Source: Paenibacillus sp. YN15
Lineage (GTDB): Bacteria > Bacillota > Bacilli > Paenibacillales > NBRC-103111
Length of the DNA stretch: 64,000 nucleotides
NCBI RefSeq assembly: GCF_003285005.1
Contig: NZ_QMFA01000007.1
Location: 134,059-198,058 of the forward strand
Direction of reading: 5' to 3'
Position numbers and translations under genes: made by a program. Position 1 is the stretch's first letter. Each line of letters opens with the position of its first letter. A model generated the notes under the pieces. It was not told where the DNA came from, did no database searches, and saw only the letters and a list, made by a program, of their open reading frames with translations. Shown here in pieces: positions 34,413-43,087 of this stretch.

Positions 34413-35395
34413 ATAACCTTGTCCAAATTGTCCAGCATAATGCCGGTTCCCTTGACCACACAGTGCATCGGGTCCTCGGCCACCAGCACGGGAACCTTCA
34501 GCTCTTCGGCAAGGAGCATGTCCAATCCGTGAAGCAGCGCGCCGCCTCCGGTGAGAATAACCCCGCGGTCGATGATATCCGCCGACAGCTCCGGGGGTGT
34601 CCGCTCCAGCACCGACTTGGCTGAGGTTACAATGGCGGAAATCGGCTCCCAGAGGGCTTCGCGGATTTCGTTGGAGTTGATGGTGATGGTCAGCGGCAGT
34701 CCGGTCACCATATCCCGGCCCCGGATATCCATCTCTTCATAGCGGTCATCGCCGAAAACCGTGGCAATGCGCACCTTGATATCCTCCGAGGTGCGTTCGC
34801 CGATCAACAGCTTATACTTATTCTTGATGTACTTCATAATCGAATTGTCGAACTTGTCCCCTGCGATCTTAATAGAAGAGGAGGTTACGATGTCGCCCAT
34901 GGAAAGCACGGCAACATCCGTAGTTCCTCCGCCAATGTCCACGACCATATTGCCGTAAGGCTGGAAAATATCCATACCGGCGCCAATCGCCGCGGCCTTC
35001 GGTTCTTCTTCCATGTACACTTCTTTGGCCCCGCTGCGTTCGGCCGCCTCGCGGATGGCCTTCTGCTCCACGGATGTAATATTCGTCGGCGCGCAAATCA
35101 AAATCCGCGGATGGCTGTACCACTGCTTGCCGCCGATCCGCGCAATGAAATGCTTGAGCATCTTTTCCGTAATCTCAAAGTCGGCAATGACGCCGTCCTT
35201 GAGAGGGCGAATAGCCACAATGTTGCCGGGTGTACGGCCTACCATCTTCCTCGCGTCTTCACCCACGGCCAGGACATTCTTCGTATCGCTTTCAATGGCC
35301 ACTACCGAAGGCTCGTCGAGAACCACGCCGCGCCCCTTCACATGAATCAGGACATTCGCCGTCCCAAGGTCAATTCCAATATCCTTGCTGAACAT
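34397..35395 (-). CDS. mbl: Rod-shape protein Mbl (MreB family)
   Basis: 332 residues, an actin-fold protein. Phosphate 1 motif is IDLGTANVLIHVKGRGVV, phosphate 2 is VVDIGGGTTDVAVLS and the C-terminal adenosine motif is ILTGGGALLHGL. Mbl filaments guide cell-wall synthesis along the cylinder at the inner membrane face. Position between spoIIID and flhO matches Bacillus mbl rather than mreB. AGGAGG precedes ATG 35395. The 150-base gap to spoIIID shows no clear terminator. Confidence 0.95.
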   Translation of the reverse strand: MFSKDIGIDLGTANVLIHVKGRGVVLDEPSVVAIESDTKNVLAVGEDARKMVGRTPGNIVAIRPLKDGVIADFEITEKMLKHFIARIGGKQWYSHPRILICAPTNITSVEQKAIREAAERSGAKEVYMEEEPKAAAIGAGMDIFQPYGNMVVDIGGGTTDVAVLSMGDIVTSSSIKIAGDKFDNSIMKYIKNKYKLLIGERTSEDIKVRIATVFGDDRYEEMDIRGRDMVTGLPLTITINSNEIREALWEPISAIVTSAKSVLERTPPELSADIIDRGVILTGGGALLHGLDMLLAEELKVPVLVAEDPMHCVVKGTGIMLDNLDKVIKRRI

Positions 35396-35547
35396 GTTAC
35401 ACGTATCCTCCTAAACCAACCGTCCGTCCCCACAAAAAAGACCGGTGCTTCAAATGTAAACAGGCTAGGGATATATTTCGACATCAAAACGGAATATCCT
35501 TTTTCATCACAGGAAAAGTTTTATCGGGTGGGGAGGGGGCGATTAGC

Positions 35548-35838
35548 TTACGATTTAGCCGATACCAGCTGCTCCGGAGTCCGGGTATGCCGGGTCTTCT
35601 TGTATTTGACCTTGGTGGCTTCGCCGCCTCTCAGATGCCGGATGGACTTGTGGTAGTCCAGGATCGTCTTCACCTGATTGGCCAGTTCGGGATTAATCTC
35701 CGGAAGCCGTTCTGTCAAATCCTTATGGACCGTACTTTTGGACACACCGAATTCCTTTGCTATGGTGCGGACGGTACTGCGGGATTCCACAATACTTCGG
35801 CCGATCTTGATGGTCCTCTCCTTGATGTAATCGTGCAC
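35548..35838 (-). CDS. spoIIID: Sporulation transcription factor SpoIIID (GTG start)
   Basis: 96 residues with a helix-turn-helix (STVRTIAKEFGVSKSTVHKDLTERL) and a basic C-terminus (KVKYKKTRHTR), both characteristic of SpoIIID. It is the mother-cell regulator that switches expression from sigma-E to sigma-K genes. The start is GTG 35838 with GGAGGCG upstream. A sigma-E-type promoter 36-63 bases upstream fits its known control. Confidence 0.96.
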   Translation of the reverse strand: MHDYIKERTIKIGRSIVESRSTVRTIAKEFGVSKSTVHKDLTERLPEINPELANQVKTILDYHKSIRHLRGGEATKVKYKKTRHTRTPEQLVSAKS

Positions 35839-35873
35839 GCCCCTCGCCTCCTGTGCTCGAGATAGTTTGGTAC

Positions 35874-35901
35874 ATTATATGAGGAGGGAGTCCATATATG
35901 C
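35874..35901 (-). promoter_or_regulatory. Sigma-E-type promoter of spoIIID
   Basis: Minus strand GCATATA (35895-35901), 13 bases, CATATAAT (35874-35881), close to the Bacillus sigma-E consensus (-35 kmATATT, -10 CATACAAT). Confidence 0.75.
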
Positions 35902-35954
35902 GTTGTTTCCTGCGCAAGTTGAGCCAAACCCCACAAAAAGGCGGATCGAACGTG

Positions 35955-35982
35955 AAAAAGCAGGGGGAATCCCCTGCCTTTC
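35955..35982 (-). terminator. Intrinsic terminator after spoIIQ
   Basis: Minus strand AAAGGCAGGGG and CCCCCTGCTTTTT form a stem with a short loop and T tract, about 25 bases after the spoIIQ stop. Confidence 0.88.
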
Positions 35983-36006
35983 GCTTATTCGGTTGGCCTG
36001 CCTGCC

Positions 36007-36885
36007 TTATTTCTTGGCGGCTGCATCGGAGGTTTGGGTGCCGGCCCCCGTTGCCTGGCCGGCAGCGCTGCCGGTTTGGGCTGCGGCTCCGGCTGTGCCG
36101 GTTGTGCCGGCGGCATCCGCAGTACCCGCAGTACCGGTGTCGCCGGTGCCGGCCGTGGCGCCCACCGGATTCAGGAACTGCTCCGGATTGACGGATGCGC
36201 CGTTGGCGCCTTGGCGGACCTCGAAGTGAAGATGGGTGCCATGGTCCTTCTCCAGCTCATTGCGGCCTGCCTTGGCGATAACATCGCCCTTCTTCACGTC
36301 TGCGCCTTTTTGCACATTGACACTGGCCAAGCTTTGATAGACGGTGACCAGGCCGTTAGGGTGGGTAATTTCCACCTGATAACCCACCAGCGGATTTTTC
36401 TCCACCAGCGATACCTTGCCGCTCAGTGCAGCCAGCACATCGAATTCCTTGTCATCCTGGCGGGCCAGGTCCAAGCCAAGATGCGGAGTGAAGGTGTCGC
36501 CGTATTCTACGAGGGCAGCCTGCTTGATATTGTCTGCGGCCTTTTCCTCATAAAAGGACATAATCTGCTCCACTTCGCCGCGGTCCTTCACCGGCCATTG
36601 CATGGTTTCCACGGGGGCCGCTACCGGAACGGCATCCTCGCCGGGATTCATTACCGTTTCAGTAACCGATTGTTTGCCTGCCGCATCCTCCACCGTGCCG
36701 CCGCTGCCCTGATAGACCCATACCAAGGTTAGAATAAGGGCGGCTGCTGCCATGTACACGGCGGGAAATACCCACTTCTTGCTAAACAATCTCCTCCAGG
36801 AAAATGCGGTTGCTTCCGCAGGAACTGCCTCTTGGGATTCGCGGGTTCCTTTGGTTTCTTGCTCGTTTTTCTTTTGATTATCCAT
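36007..36885 (-). CDS. spoIIQ: SpoIIQ-like M23 (LytM) family sporulation protein
   Basis: 292 residues: a cytoplasmic N-terminus, one membrane segment (WVFPAVYMAAAALILTLVWV, 38-57) and a LytM domain at about 125-240. The zinc ligands are intact: H135 and D139 (HLGLD) plus H218-L-H220. The last 50 residues are Gly/Ala/Thr low complexity. SpoIIQ spans the forespore membrane and pairs with SpoIIIAH from the mother cell during engulfment. In B. subtilis the first zinc ligand is lost; here it is kept, so peptidase activity is possible. GAGGTG precedes the ATG, and a sigma-F-type promoter lies upstream. Confidence 0.9.
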   Translation of the reverse strand: MDNQKKNEQETKGTRESQEAVPAEATAFSWRRLFSKKWVFPAVYMAAAALILTLVWVYQGSGGTVEDAAGKQSVTETVMNPGEDAVPVAAPVETMQWPVKDRGEVEQIMSFYEEKAADNIKQAALVEYGDTFTPHLGLDLARQDDKEFDVLAALSGKVSLVEKNPLVGYQVEITHPNGLVTVYQSLASVNVQKGADVKKGDVIAKAGRNELEKDHGTHLHFEVRQGANGASVNPEQFLNPVGATAGTGDTGTAGTADAAGTTGTAGAAAQTGSAAGQATGAGTQTSDAAAKK

Positions 36886-36905
36886 GTTTATATCACCTCA
36901 TCAAC

Positions 36906-36934
36906 CAGTGTTGCCAGATAGAATCGGTTTATAC
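36906..36934 (-). promoter_or_regulatory. Sigma-F-type promoter of spoIIQ
   Basis: Minus strand GTATA (36930-36934), 14 bases, GGCAACACTG (36906-36915), fitting the sigma-F -10 pattern GGnnAnAHTR. spoIIQ is a known sigma-F gene in Bacillus. Confidence 0.75.
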
Positions 36935-36971
36935 GCGAGGTGATAGATTTTTTGTTTTTGATTTTAGTAGC

Positions 36972-38021
36972 CTAGCTTTTGGGATAACCTGTACTGCCGA
37001 GGCTCACGCCTTTATAGTAATAGCGGACAATTTCCTCCGCGCTTTTGCCTTCCTTGGCCATGCCGTTGGCCCCCCATTGGCTCATGCCTACTCCGTGCCC
37101 GTAGCCGTAGGTGGTAATCTTCACTTCTCCGCCCGACAGCTTCCATTCAAATTGGGAGGAATTAAGGCCCAGCTTTTCCCGCACCTCCCGGCCGGTAAAG
37201 GACTTGCCGCTGATGCTGATCTTGGCGATCCGGTGTCCCGCCGTGGTGGAGACAACCTTACTGCCGGAGAGGGTGGCCGAGGCCGTCACCGTCCCGCTCA
37301 GACCCAATTTCTTGAGAAAATCCTTGTACGGTATGCTTACCGTTTCCTTGTAGCGCGGGGACAGCTTGGCATCCCAGGGGGAGGGCACACTCCGCAGATA
37401 GGGAACCTTGTCTCCCCAATAGTCCTCGGAGTTTTCCGTATAGCCGTTGCTGGTAGAGAAAAATACCGCATTGATCGGTTTGCCGTCATACAGGATAATC
37501 CGCCCCTCCGTCTCCAGCACCGCCCGATTTAGCTTCTCCCAGTTGGCCGCGGCCGCAGGTCCGGTCCACTTGCTGGTCAGCTGCTCTTGGGTCAAATAGG
37601 CCTGGTGGGCCACCGTATCCGTAACAACTGCGCCCGGGGCGGGAACCTGGCTGGTGTCGTTCTCCTGAAGGCGGCGGACGATATAGGTCCGGGCAGCCAG
37701 CGCCTGGGCCTTCAACGCCTCCAATTCAAAGTCCACCGGCATTTCCGCGGCAATTACCCCCCGCACATACGCCTCGATGGGCACCTGGTCAATCCGTTTT
37801 TCCCGGGAAAGGTATACAGGCACAAGGGGCAAGGAGGCTTCAATGGATTGTGCGTTGGCCAAAGCAGCGGTTTCGGACTGGCGGACATCCGGCAGCGGCG
37901 TCTGCCCGGCCGGGGAATCCGGCAGCAGCGCATGGATTGCTAGGGTCAGCAGGAAGGCGGCTGCAAGACTTGCAGCCATCCAGACAGGGACGTTTTTGCG
38001 GATATGGTTCGTGAGATTCAT
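36972..38021 (-). CDS. spoIID: Stage II sporulation protein D (SpoIID)
   Basis: 349 residues. One N-terminal membrane segment (VWMAASLAAAFLLTLAIHALL) is followed by the SpoIID/LytB domain with YVRGVIAAEMP, LEALKAQALAARTY and GYGHGVGMSQWGANGMA. SpoIID is a lytic transglycosylase that degrades septal peptidoglycan for engulfment. ATG 38021 is chosen because AAAGGAG precedes it; the longer frame to 38198 has no site. Order murA-spoIID-spoIIQ is as in Bacillus. Confidence 0.95.
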   Translation of the reverse strand: MNLTNHIRKNVPVWMAASLAAAFLLTLAIHALLPDSPAGQTPLPDVRQSETAALANAQSIEASLPLVPVYLSREKRIDQVPIEAYVRGVIAAEMPVDFELEALKAQALAARTYIVRRLQENDTSQVPAPGAVVTDTVAHQAYLTQEQLTSKWTGPAAAANWEKLNRAVLETEGRIILYDGKPINAVFFSTSNGYTENSEDYWGDKVPYLRSVPSPWDAKLSPRYKETVSIPYKDFLKKLGLSGTVTASATLSGSKVVSTTAGHRIAKISISGKSFTGREVREKLGLNSSQFEWKLSGGEVKITTYGYGHGVGMSQWGANGMAKEGKSAEEIVRYYYKGVSLGSTGYPKS

Positions 38022-38169
38022 AGCGGGCTCCTTTGGTTCCAAGTAGACTGCGGTGAAATATGATTGACTCATTTCCTCGCAGCTCCCAAGTAGTAGAATG
38101 AATAGGTTGTTATCTATCCTATGAGCCCGTTCTTTTTGATAGAACCCGGAAGCTTGCCGCGGAAAAGCC

Positions 38170-38214
38170 AAAAAGCGCCAGACATCCTTTATAGGCAAGG
38201 AATGCCTGGCGCTT
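38170..38214 (-). terminator. Intrinsic terminator after murA
   Basis: Minus strand AAGCGCCAGGCATTCCTT pairs with AAAGGATGTCTGGCGCTT, followed by TTTGG. It is a very long stem 35 bases past the murA stop, separating murA from spoIID. Confidence 0.9.
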
Positions 38215-38246
38215 CTGCTTTTTCTGCTTTCAATTATGCCGCAAAC

Positions 38247-39575
38247 CTACGCCCATGTAGGGGAAATGGCGAAGATCCCCACATCCTGGCGCTCTTCCGC
38301 ACGCTCCCGCTCCGCCTCGGGGTCTATCCGGCGGATGTCGGCGCCCATGGCGGCCAGACGGCCTTCCATGTCCACATAGCCCCTGTCGATATGGTGCAGG
38401 CCGGTAATTTCCGTTTCCCCATCCGCGACCAGTCCCGCCAGGATCAAAGCCGCTCCCGCCCGCAAATCGGTGGCGCATACTTTGGCCGGCGCAAGCCGGT
38501 GCAGGCCGTTGATGACGGCGGAGCGGCCCTCCACATGGATGTGGGCCTTCATCCGGGACAGCTCCTCCACATGCATAAAGCGGTTCTCGAAGACCGTTTC
38601 CGTGATAACGGAGGTTCCTTCCGACACAGCCAAGAGGGCCATCATCTGGGCCTGCATATCCGTAGGGAAGCCAGGATACGGCAAGGTTTTCACATCCACC
38701 GCCGTCAGTCTGCGGTCGGCATAAACGGACAGTCCGTTTTCCAGCTCGCGGACTTCCGCCCCCATCTCCTGAAGCTTGCTGACGATGGGCATCATATGAT
38801 CGTAAATGGCTCCTTCGATTCGGATTGCCCCTTGGGTAATCGCGGCGGCAACCATATAGGTGCCCGCTTCAATCCGGTCGGGAATCACCGTATGTACAGC
38901 GCCGTGAAGGCGTTCAACCCCTTCAATCCGGATCACGCCGGTTCCGGCTCCGCGGACCTTCCCGCCCATTGCATTTATGTAATTGGCCAGATCCACAATC
39001 TCCGGCTCCTTGGCGGCATTCTCAATGAGAGTGGTGCCGGAGGCCAGAGCAGCGGCCATCATAATATTCTCCGTCGCTCCTACACTGGCTACATCCAAGT
39101 AAATCTTCGCACCCCTAAGCCTTCCCTTGATTCTTGCTTCGATAGAACCCTGGCCTACCTCGATCCGGGCTCCCATAGCTTCAAAACCCTTCAGATGCTG
39201 GTCAATCGGCCTGGTGCCGATAGCGCAGCCTCCGGGCAAGGACACGCGGCACTCCCCGAACCGGGAAAGAAGCGGCCCCATAACCAGGAAGGAGGCGCGC
39301 ATCTTGCGCACCAGCTCGTAGGAAGCCTCCAAGGAGGTAATATGTTCCGAATTGATGCGTGTTGTTTCATTATAATATTCCGCCTTGGCCCCCAACGTGG
39401 CCAAAAGCCGGTGCATCACCTTTACATCCTCCAGATATGGCACGTCATGAATGACGCTTTCGCCCTCCGAAGCCAATAAAGAAGCTGCAATTACGGGCAG
39501 CACAGCGTTTTTGGCGCCCCCAACGCGGACGCTTCCCGCCAGTCGCTTGCCGCCGCGGACGATGATATGGCTCAT
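38247..39575 (-). CDS. murA: UDP-N-acetylglucosamine 1-carboxyvinyltransferase
   Basis: 442 residues, full length. Catalytic Cys117 lies in [11 protein letters not shown] (the fosfomycin target loop), with KNAVLP near residue 22. It starts peptidoglycan synthesis by adding enolpyruvate to UDP-GlcNAc. CGGAGG precedes ATG 39575. Order with DUF1146 upstream and spoIID downstream matches Bacillus murAA. Confidence 0.97.
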   Translation of the reverse strand: MSHIIVRGGKRLAGSVRVGGAKNAVLPVIAASLLASEGESVIHDVPYLEDVKVMHRLLATLGAKAEYYNETTRINSEHITSLEASYELVRKMRASFLVMGPLLSRFGECRVSLPGGCAIGTRPIDQHLKGFEAMGARIEVGQGSIEARIKGRLRGAKIYLDVASVGATENIMMAAALASGTTLIENAAKEPEIVDLANYINAMGGKVRGAGTGVIRIEGVERLHGAVHTVIPDRIEAGTYMVAAAITQGAIRIEGAIYDHMMPIVSKLQEMGAEVRELENGLSVYADRRLTAVDVKTLPYPGFPTDMQAQMMALLAVSEGTSVITETVFENRFMHVEELSRMKAHIHVEGRSAVINGLHRLAPAKVCATDLRAGAALILAGLVADGETEITGLHHIDRGYVDMEGRLAAMGADIRRIDPEAERERAEERQDVGIFAISPTWA

Positions 39576-39679
39576 ATGGCTAACCTCCGCGTAACAGATT
39601 CGTCTTTCATTCCATGCACACTATCCAAAGCATTCGAGAGCCGCCTTCTTTTTGGAGCCGTAGGGCGGACGCGAATCAG

Positions 39680-39708
39680 GCAATATTTCTTACTCCCATT
39701 GTTGACAA
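39680..39708 (-). promoter_or_regulatory. Candidate sigma-A promoter of murA
   Basis: Minus strand TTGTCA (39703-39708), 17 bases, TATTGC (39680-39685), about 105 bases before the murA ATG. The rest of the 260-base gap 39576-39835 shows nothing else I can support. Confidence 0.5.
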
Positions 39709-39835
39709 ATTGTGCGGATGTTATTCGGCTGCAGGTTCTTTTACCTTTACCCGCAGCCCGCCGCTTATAATCGCCATACCCGAATCTGCCCGGCAAGCAG
39801 GCGGATTAATCGCCCCTCGCGCATTAATATCCCGT

Positions 39836-40084
39836 TTAGAACAACCCCTTCATCATCCCGGTCCATTCAAAATAGGCGATCAAAAAGCTGGCCACCTGAT
39901 AGCCCAGAGCAATGGAGAGAAAAATCAGCAGGATTTTGGCCGGGGTGCTTTTGGGATTCTTCAAAAAGACATCCAGTCGAAGCTGCTGAAGCCCCCACCA
40001 GGAAAACGCAATACAGATCAGCACCACCACAATATAGGTCATCCCTGTTACGCCAAGACTGGTAAAAAACGCATCATTATCCAT
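39836..40084 (-). CDS. DUF1146-family small membrane protein (YwzB-like)
   Basis: 82 residues with two membrane segments (MTYIVVVLICIAFSWWGLQQL and ILLIFLSIALGYQVASFLIAYF) and a short basic loop between them (RLDVFLKNPKSTPAK), the pattern of the DUF1146/YwzB family. It lies just upstream of murA as in Bacillus. Function unknown. ATG 40084 follows GGGGGGAT; the longer frame overlapping the protease gene lacks a site. Confidence 0.85.
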   Translation of the reverse strand: MDNDAFFTSLGVTGMTYIVVVLICIAFSWWGLQQLRLDVFLKNPKSTPAKILLIFLSIALGYQVASFLIAYFEWTGMMKGLF

Positions 40085-40125
40085 ATCTCGATCCCCCCGA
40101 GTGGAAATAACTTTCTTCAGCGGAC

Positions 40126-42867
40126 TTACAGCTTCAGCATTCGGGCGGCCAAATGCATCCATTCCGCCCGTGTGGCTGACCGCTCCGGCCGGAAGGTGCC
40201 GTCGGGATATCCTTCCGCCCAGCCCTCATCCTTCATTTGGCGGAGTACCGAAATGCCCCAATAGGATTCATTCACATCCGGAAACGGGGAGCCAAACCCG
40301 GTGGTGCCCCGTCTATTTGTGGCGTTGGCCAGCATACTCAGCATTTCCATGCGGGTAATGCTGCGGTCAGGGGCAAACTCCACGGCGCTTACCCCCCGCA
40401 CAATCCCCGCCTTATAGAGGCGGGCCACAGCCGGATACGCCCAATGCTCCTGCGGCAAATCCGCAAAACCGGGAGAGACGCCGCTCTGCAGGCGCAGCGC
40501 CCGGTCCAGCATAGCCGCCGCTTCCGCCCTGGTAATGGGGCGGTCGGGATACAGATTGCGCCCGCCGTAGCCATCGATATATCCCTTGCGCACCAGATTG
40601 CTCAGCACCGGCTCAGCCCAATGCCCATAAATATCGGAGAATCCCTCGATCAGCCGGTCCACATGCAGCTGCAGGCTGTACAGCTGCTGGCGCACCCCGG
40701 CGGAAGAGTTGGCCTTGATATAATAAGTGCCCGCAGGCAAGGTCAGATTGGAGCCCCAGCTGTCTCTATCCATCGGTGTAACCGGCATCGAAATTTCCTT
40801 CAGGGTTCCATCCAGCAGCTGGAGGCTCACCCCTTCCGAATCGGGGAACAGGTTAAACTCCACATGGATGCTGCTTTCTCCCTCCAGCTTGAAGCGGTAC
40901 CAGTCCACATCCGTATCCGGATCAATCACACCCAGATAGTTTTCATCCGGCGTCAGAGTAGTAGCCTGATAGGATCTGTTGTTGGGCTCAAAGGGGTCTT
41001 CATACGAGGTGGCCAAATGAATATCCAGAATATATTCGCCCACAATGGGATAGGTATAGCTGGCCAGATTGGAAACCCGGATATAATAGAGCCCCGGCGT
41101 AACCTCCGCCTGATAGGATTCCAGCTCCCCGTCTCCATTGTGGTCAATAACCAGCTCCTTGCCGCCCTTCTTCATAAACGTCAGCACCGGGTCCATCCGC
41201 GAGGTGTCCGGCGTGACCTTCAGCCGCAGGGTACCCGGCTGGTCCACAGGAAGACTGAACCAGTCCTGGTCCTGGTTATGGCTGAAGGTGCCTACCAAGA
41301 GCTGGCTCCGTGACGGGAGGGTATAGGCTTTGTACTGCCGGTCATTATCCTCAAACGGATCCTCATAAATCCGGAAATTCACCTCAAGGGAGTAAGGAGA
41401 GGGGGCGGCGCCTGTAATGCGGACATAATGTCTGCCCTTCTTGACCGGCACCGCATTTCCGGAAGGGTTCCGGATCTCGGCCACCTCTGTGCCGCCTTCG
41501 GTCACATGGGTTGCCGCCAATTCGGCCGCAGTCCCGCTCAGCTTGTACTGGGCGTAGCCGTCGTAAGGAGCCTCCCAATAGAACCAGTCCTCATCCCCCT
41601 GTTCCAAATAAGCGGCAATGCTCTTATTGGAGGAAATGGGCTTGGCTGCATTCTGCCGGTTGTTGGGCTCGTAGATATCCCGCTTCAGCTCCTCCCGGAC
41701 GGCTCTGTCCACCCGCAACAGACCGTAGCCCGTCTCCTGATCCCAGCCGGTTGGGCCAAGATCCTGGGCGGTCTGCTTCAGCAGATTGCGCAGCTCCGCA
41801 GGGCTTAAGGCCTGATGGGTGGACCAGGCCAGGGCAGCGGCTGCGGCTGCCTGGGGCGCCGCCATGGAGGTGCCGTCCCGGTACTCATAAGCGCCTCCCC
41901 GGACGGTGGTGAAGACGATCCAAGGAGCGGCAATATCCAGCTCCGGCCCGTAATTGGACAACGATTCCCGCGCATTGTCGGGCCCGACTCCGCCGACCGC
42001 CAACACCGTGTCGTAGGCGGCGGGGTATTTCACCGCATCCCCTTCGTTCCCGGAGGCGGCTACAAGAAGCACGCCGGCCAGCTCCGCTTCGGCCACAATC
42101 TGCTCCATATAAGCGGACCGCTTGTTCAACCCCAGGGACAGTACCACAATACGGGCGCCGTTATGAACCGCATACCGGATGCCCTCCCCCAGCTTATCCT
42201 CGTCTCCGTTGCCGTCGGCCTCCAGCGCCTTAATGGGCATAATTTGGGCATTCCACAGCAAACCTGCCGTCCCTTTGTCATTGTCGGCAGCCGCCGCGAT
42301 CACACCGGCTACATTGGTGCCGTGCCCGTTGTCGTCGTCGGGATACGCCCCGTTCTCAATGAGATTGATGCCGGGCACCAGCTTGTCTTCCAGATCAGGA
42401 TGACTCCGGTCCACCCCTGTGTCCACCACGGCAATGATCAGGTCGGAGCCGGTAACCACATCCCATGCTTCCTCCGCCCGAATCTGCTTCAGATAATGCT
42501 GGTTGGGCAGCAGCGGATCATTGGGCGCCCGGGCCGCCTTCACCTTCTGGTTGGGGGAGACGGACTCCACCAGCGGGCTCTCCTTCCAGCGGGCAAGCCA
42601 TTCCTCTTCCCCCAGCGGCTGCAGCGGCATGGCCACGGTGACATGGGATGCCGGATATTCCCGGATAATCCTGCTCTCCGCCAGGAAGGCCACAGGCGGG
42701 TCCTGACGCCACTGAATGATCCATTCCCCGCTTGCCGCAGCAAGCTTGCCCGGCTGCTTCCCGGCGCTTCCGGCATCGGAGGGAACCATGATGCCGGCGC
42801 AAACCAGAAGCGCCAGCGCGCACACCATCATCAAACATCTATATCCAATGGATCGCTCCATTTTCAT
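40126..42867 (-). CDS. Secreted subtilisin-type (S8) serine protease with SLH domains
   Basis: 913 residues. A signal peptide (CLMMVCALALLVCAGIMV) and a propeptide-like region run to about 120. The S8 catalytic domain has D149 (VVDTGVD), H182 (GHGTNVAG) and S334 (GTSMAAPQ). Three pre-peptidase C-terminal-like beta domains follow, each opening with a variant of YEDPFEPNNR. At the end are three SLH modules (FSDIYGHWAEPVL, FADLPQEHWAYPAV, FPDVNESYWGISVL). It should be exported and held on the wall. ATG 42867 follows GGGAGGTG; the upstream frame to 43074 overlaps the nuo terminator and lacks a site. A possible -10 TATAAT lies at 42955-42960. Confidence 0.93.
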   Translation of the reverse strand: MKMERSIGYRCLMMVCALALLVCAGIMVPSDAGSAGKQPGKLAAASGEWIIQWRQDPPVAFLAESRIIREYPASHVTVAMPLQPLGEEEWLARWKESPLVESVSPNQKVKAARAPNDPLLPNQHYLKQIRAEEAWDVVTGSDLIIAVVDTGVDRSHPDLEDKLVPGINLIENGAYPDDDNGHGTNVAGVIAAAADNDKGTAGLLWNAQIMPIKALEADGNGDEDKLGEGIRYAVHNGARIVVLSLGLNKRSAYMEQIVAEAELAGVLLVAASGNEGDAVKYPAAYDTVLAVGGVGPDNARESLSNYGPELDIAAPWIVFTTVRGGAYEYRDGTSMAAPQAAAAAALAWSTHQALSPAELRNLLKQTAQDLGPTGWDQETGYGLLRVDRAVREELKRDIYEPNNRQNAAKPISSNKSIAAYLEQGDEDWFYWEAPYDGYAQYKLSGTAAELAATHVTEGGTEVAEIRNPSGNAVPVKKGRHYVRITGAAPSPYSLEVNFRIYEDPFEDNDRQYKAYTLPSRSQLLVGTFSHNQDQDWFSLPVDQPGTLRLKVTPDTSRMDPVLTFMKKGGKELVIDHNGDGELESYQAEVTPGLYYIRVSNLASYTYPIVGEYILDIHLATSYEDPFEPNNRSYQATTLTPDENYLGVIDPDTDVDWYRFKLEGESSIHVEFNLFPDSEGVSLQLLDGTLKEISMPVTPMDRDSWGSNLTLPAGTYYIKANSSAGVRQQLYSLQLHVDRLIEGFSDIYGHWAEPVLSNLVRKGYIDGYGGRNLYPDRPITRAEAAAMLDRALRLQSGVSPGFADLPQEHWAYPAVARLYKAGIVRGVSAVEFAPDRSITRMEMLSMLANATNRRGTTGFGSPFPDVNESYWGISVLRQMKDEGWAEGYPDGTFRPERSATRAEWMHLAARMLKL

Positions 42868-43036
42868 CTTCCCGGCACCTCCCGGATTCCGATTATTTAT
42901 GTGGCTGCCAGCTGTCGGACGGAATCCTTTCATGAAAGAACACTCCAAAATCACATTATACATTACATCCGGAGCTTGTGGGGAAAATGGGGGAAATTTC
43001 TTATTGTGGAAGCGCATCCATTTTGTTGTCAGATAC

Positions 43037-43073
43037 AAAAAGCCGGCTCCCTTTATATCAAGGGAAACCGGCA
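43037..43073 (-). terminator. Intrinsic terminator of the nuo operon
   Basis: Minus strand GCCGGTTTCCCTT and AAGGGAGCCGGC form a stem with a short loop, then TTTTTG, 15 bases past the nuoN stop. Confidence 0.9.
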
Positions 43074-43087
43074 TCCATAACCTGTTG

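Noticed and set aside
38022..38120. Sigma-E promoter before spoIID
   Set aside because: ATA and CAT-type strings are present, but no pair has acceptable spacing.
39572..39796. 74-codon minus-strand frame between DUF1146 and murA
   Set aside because: Very basic, no Shine-Dalgarno sequence, and it overlaps the murA start and a likely promoter.
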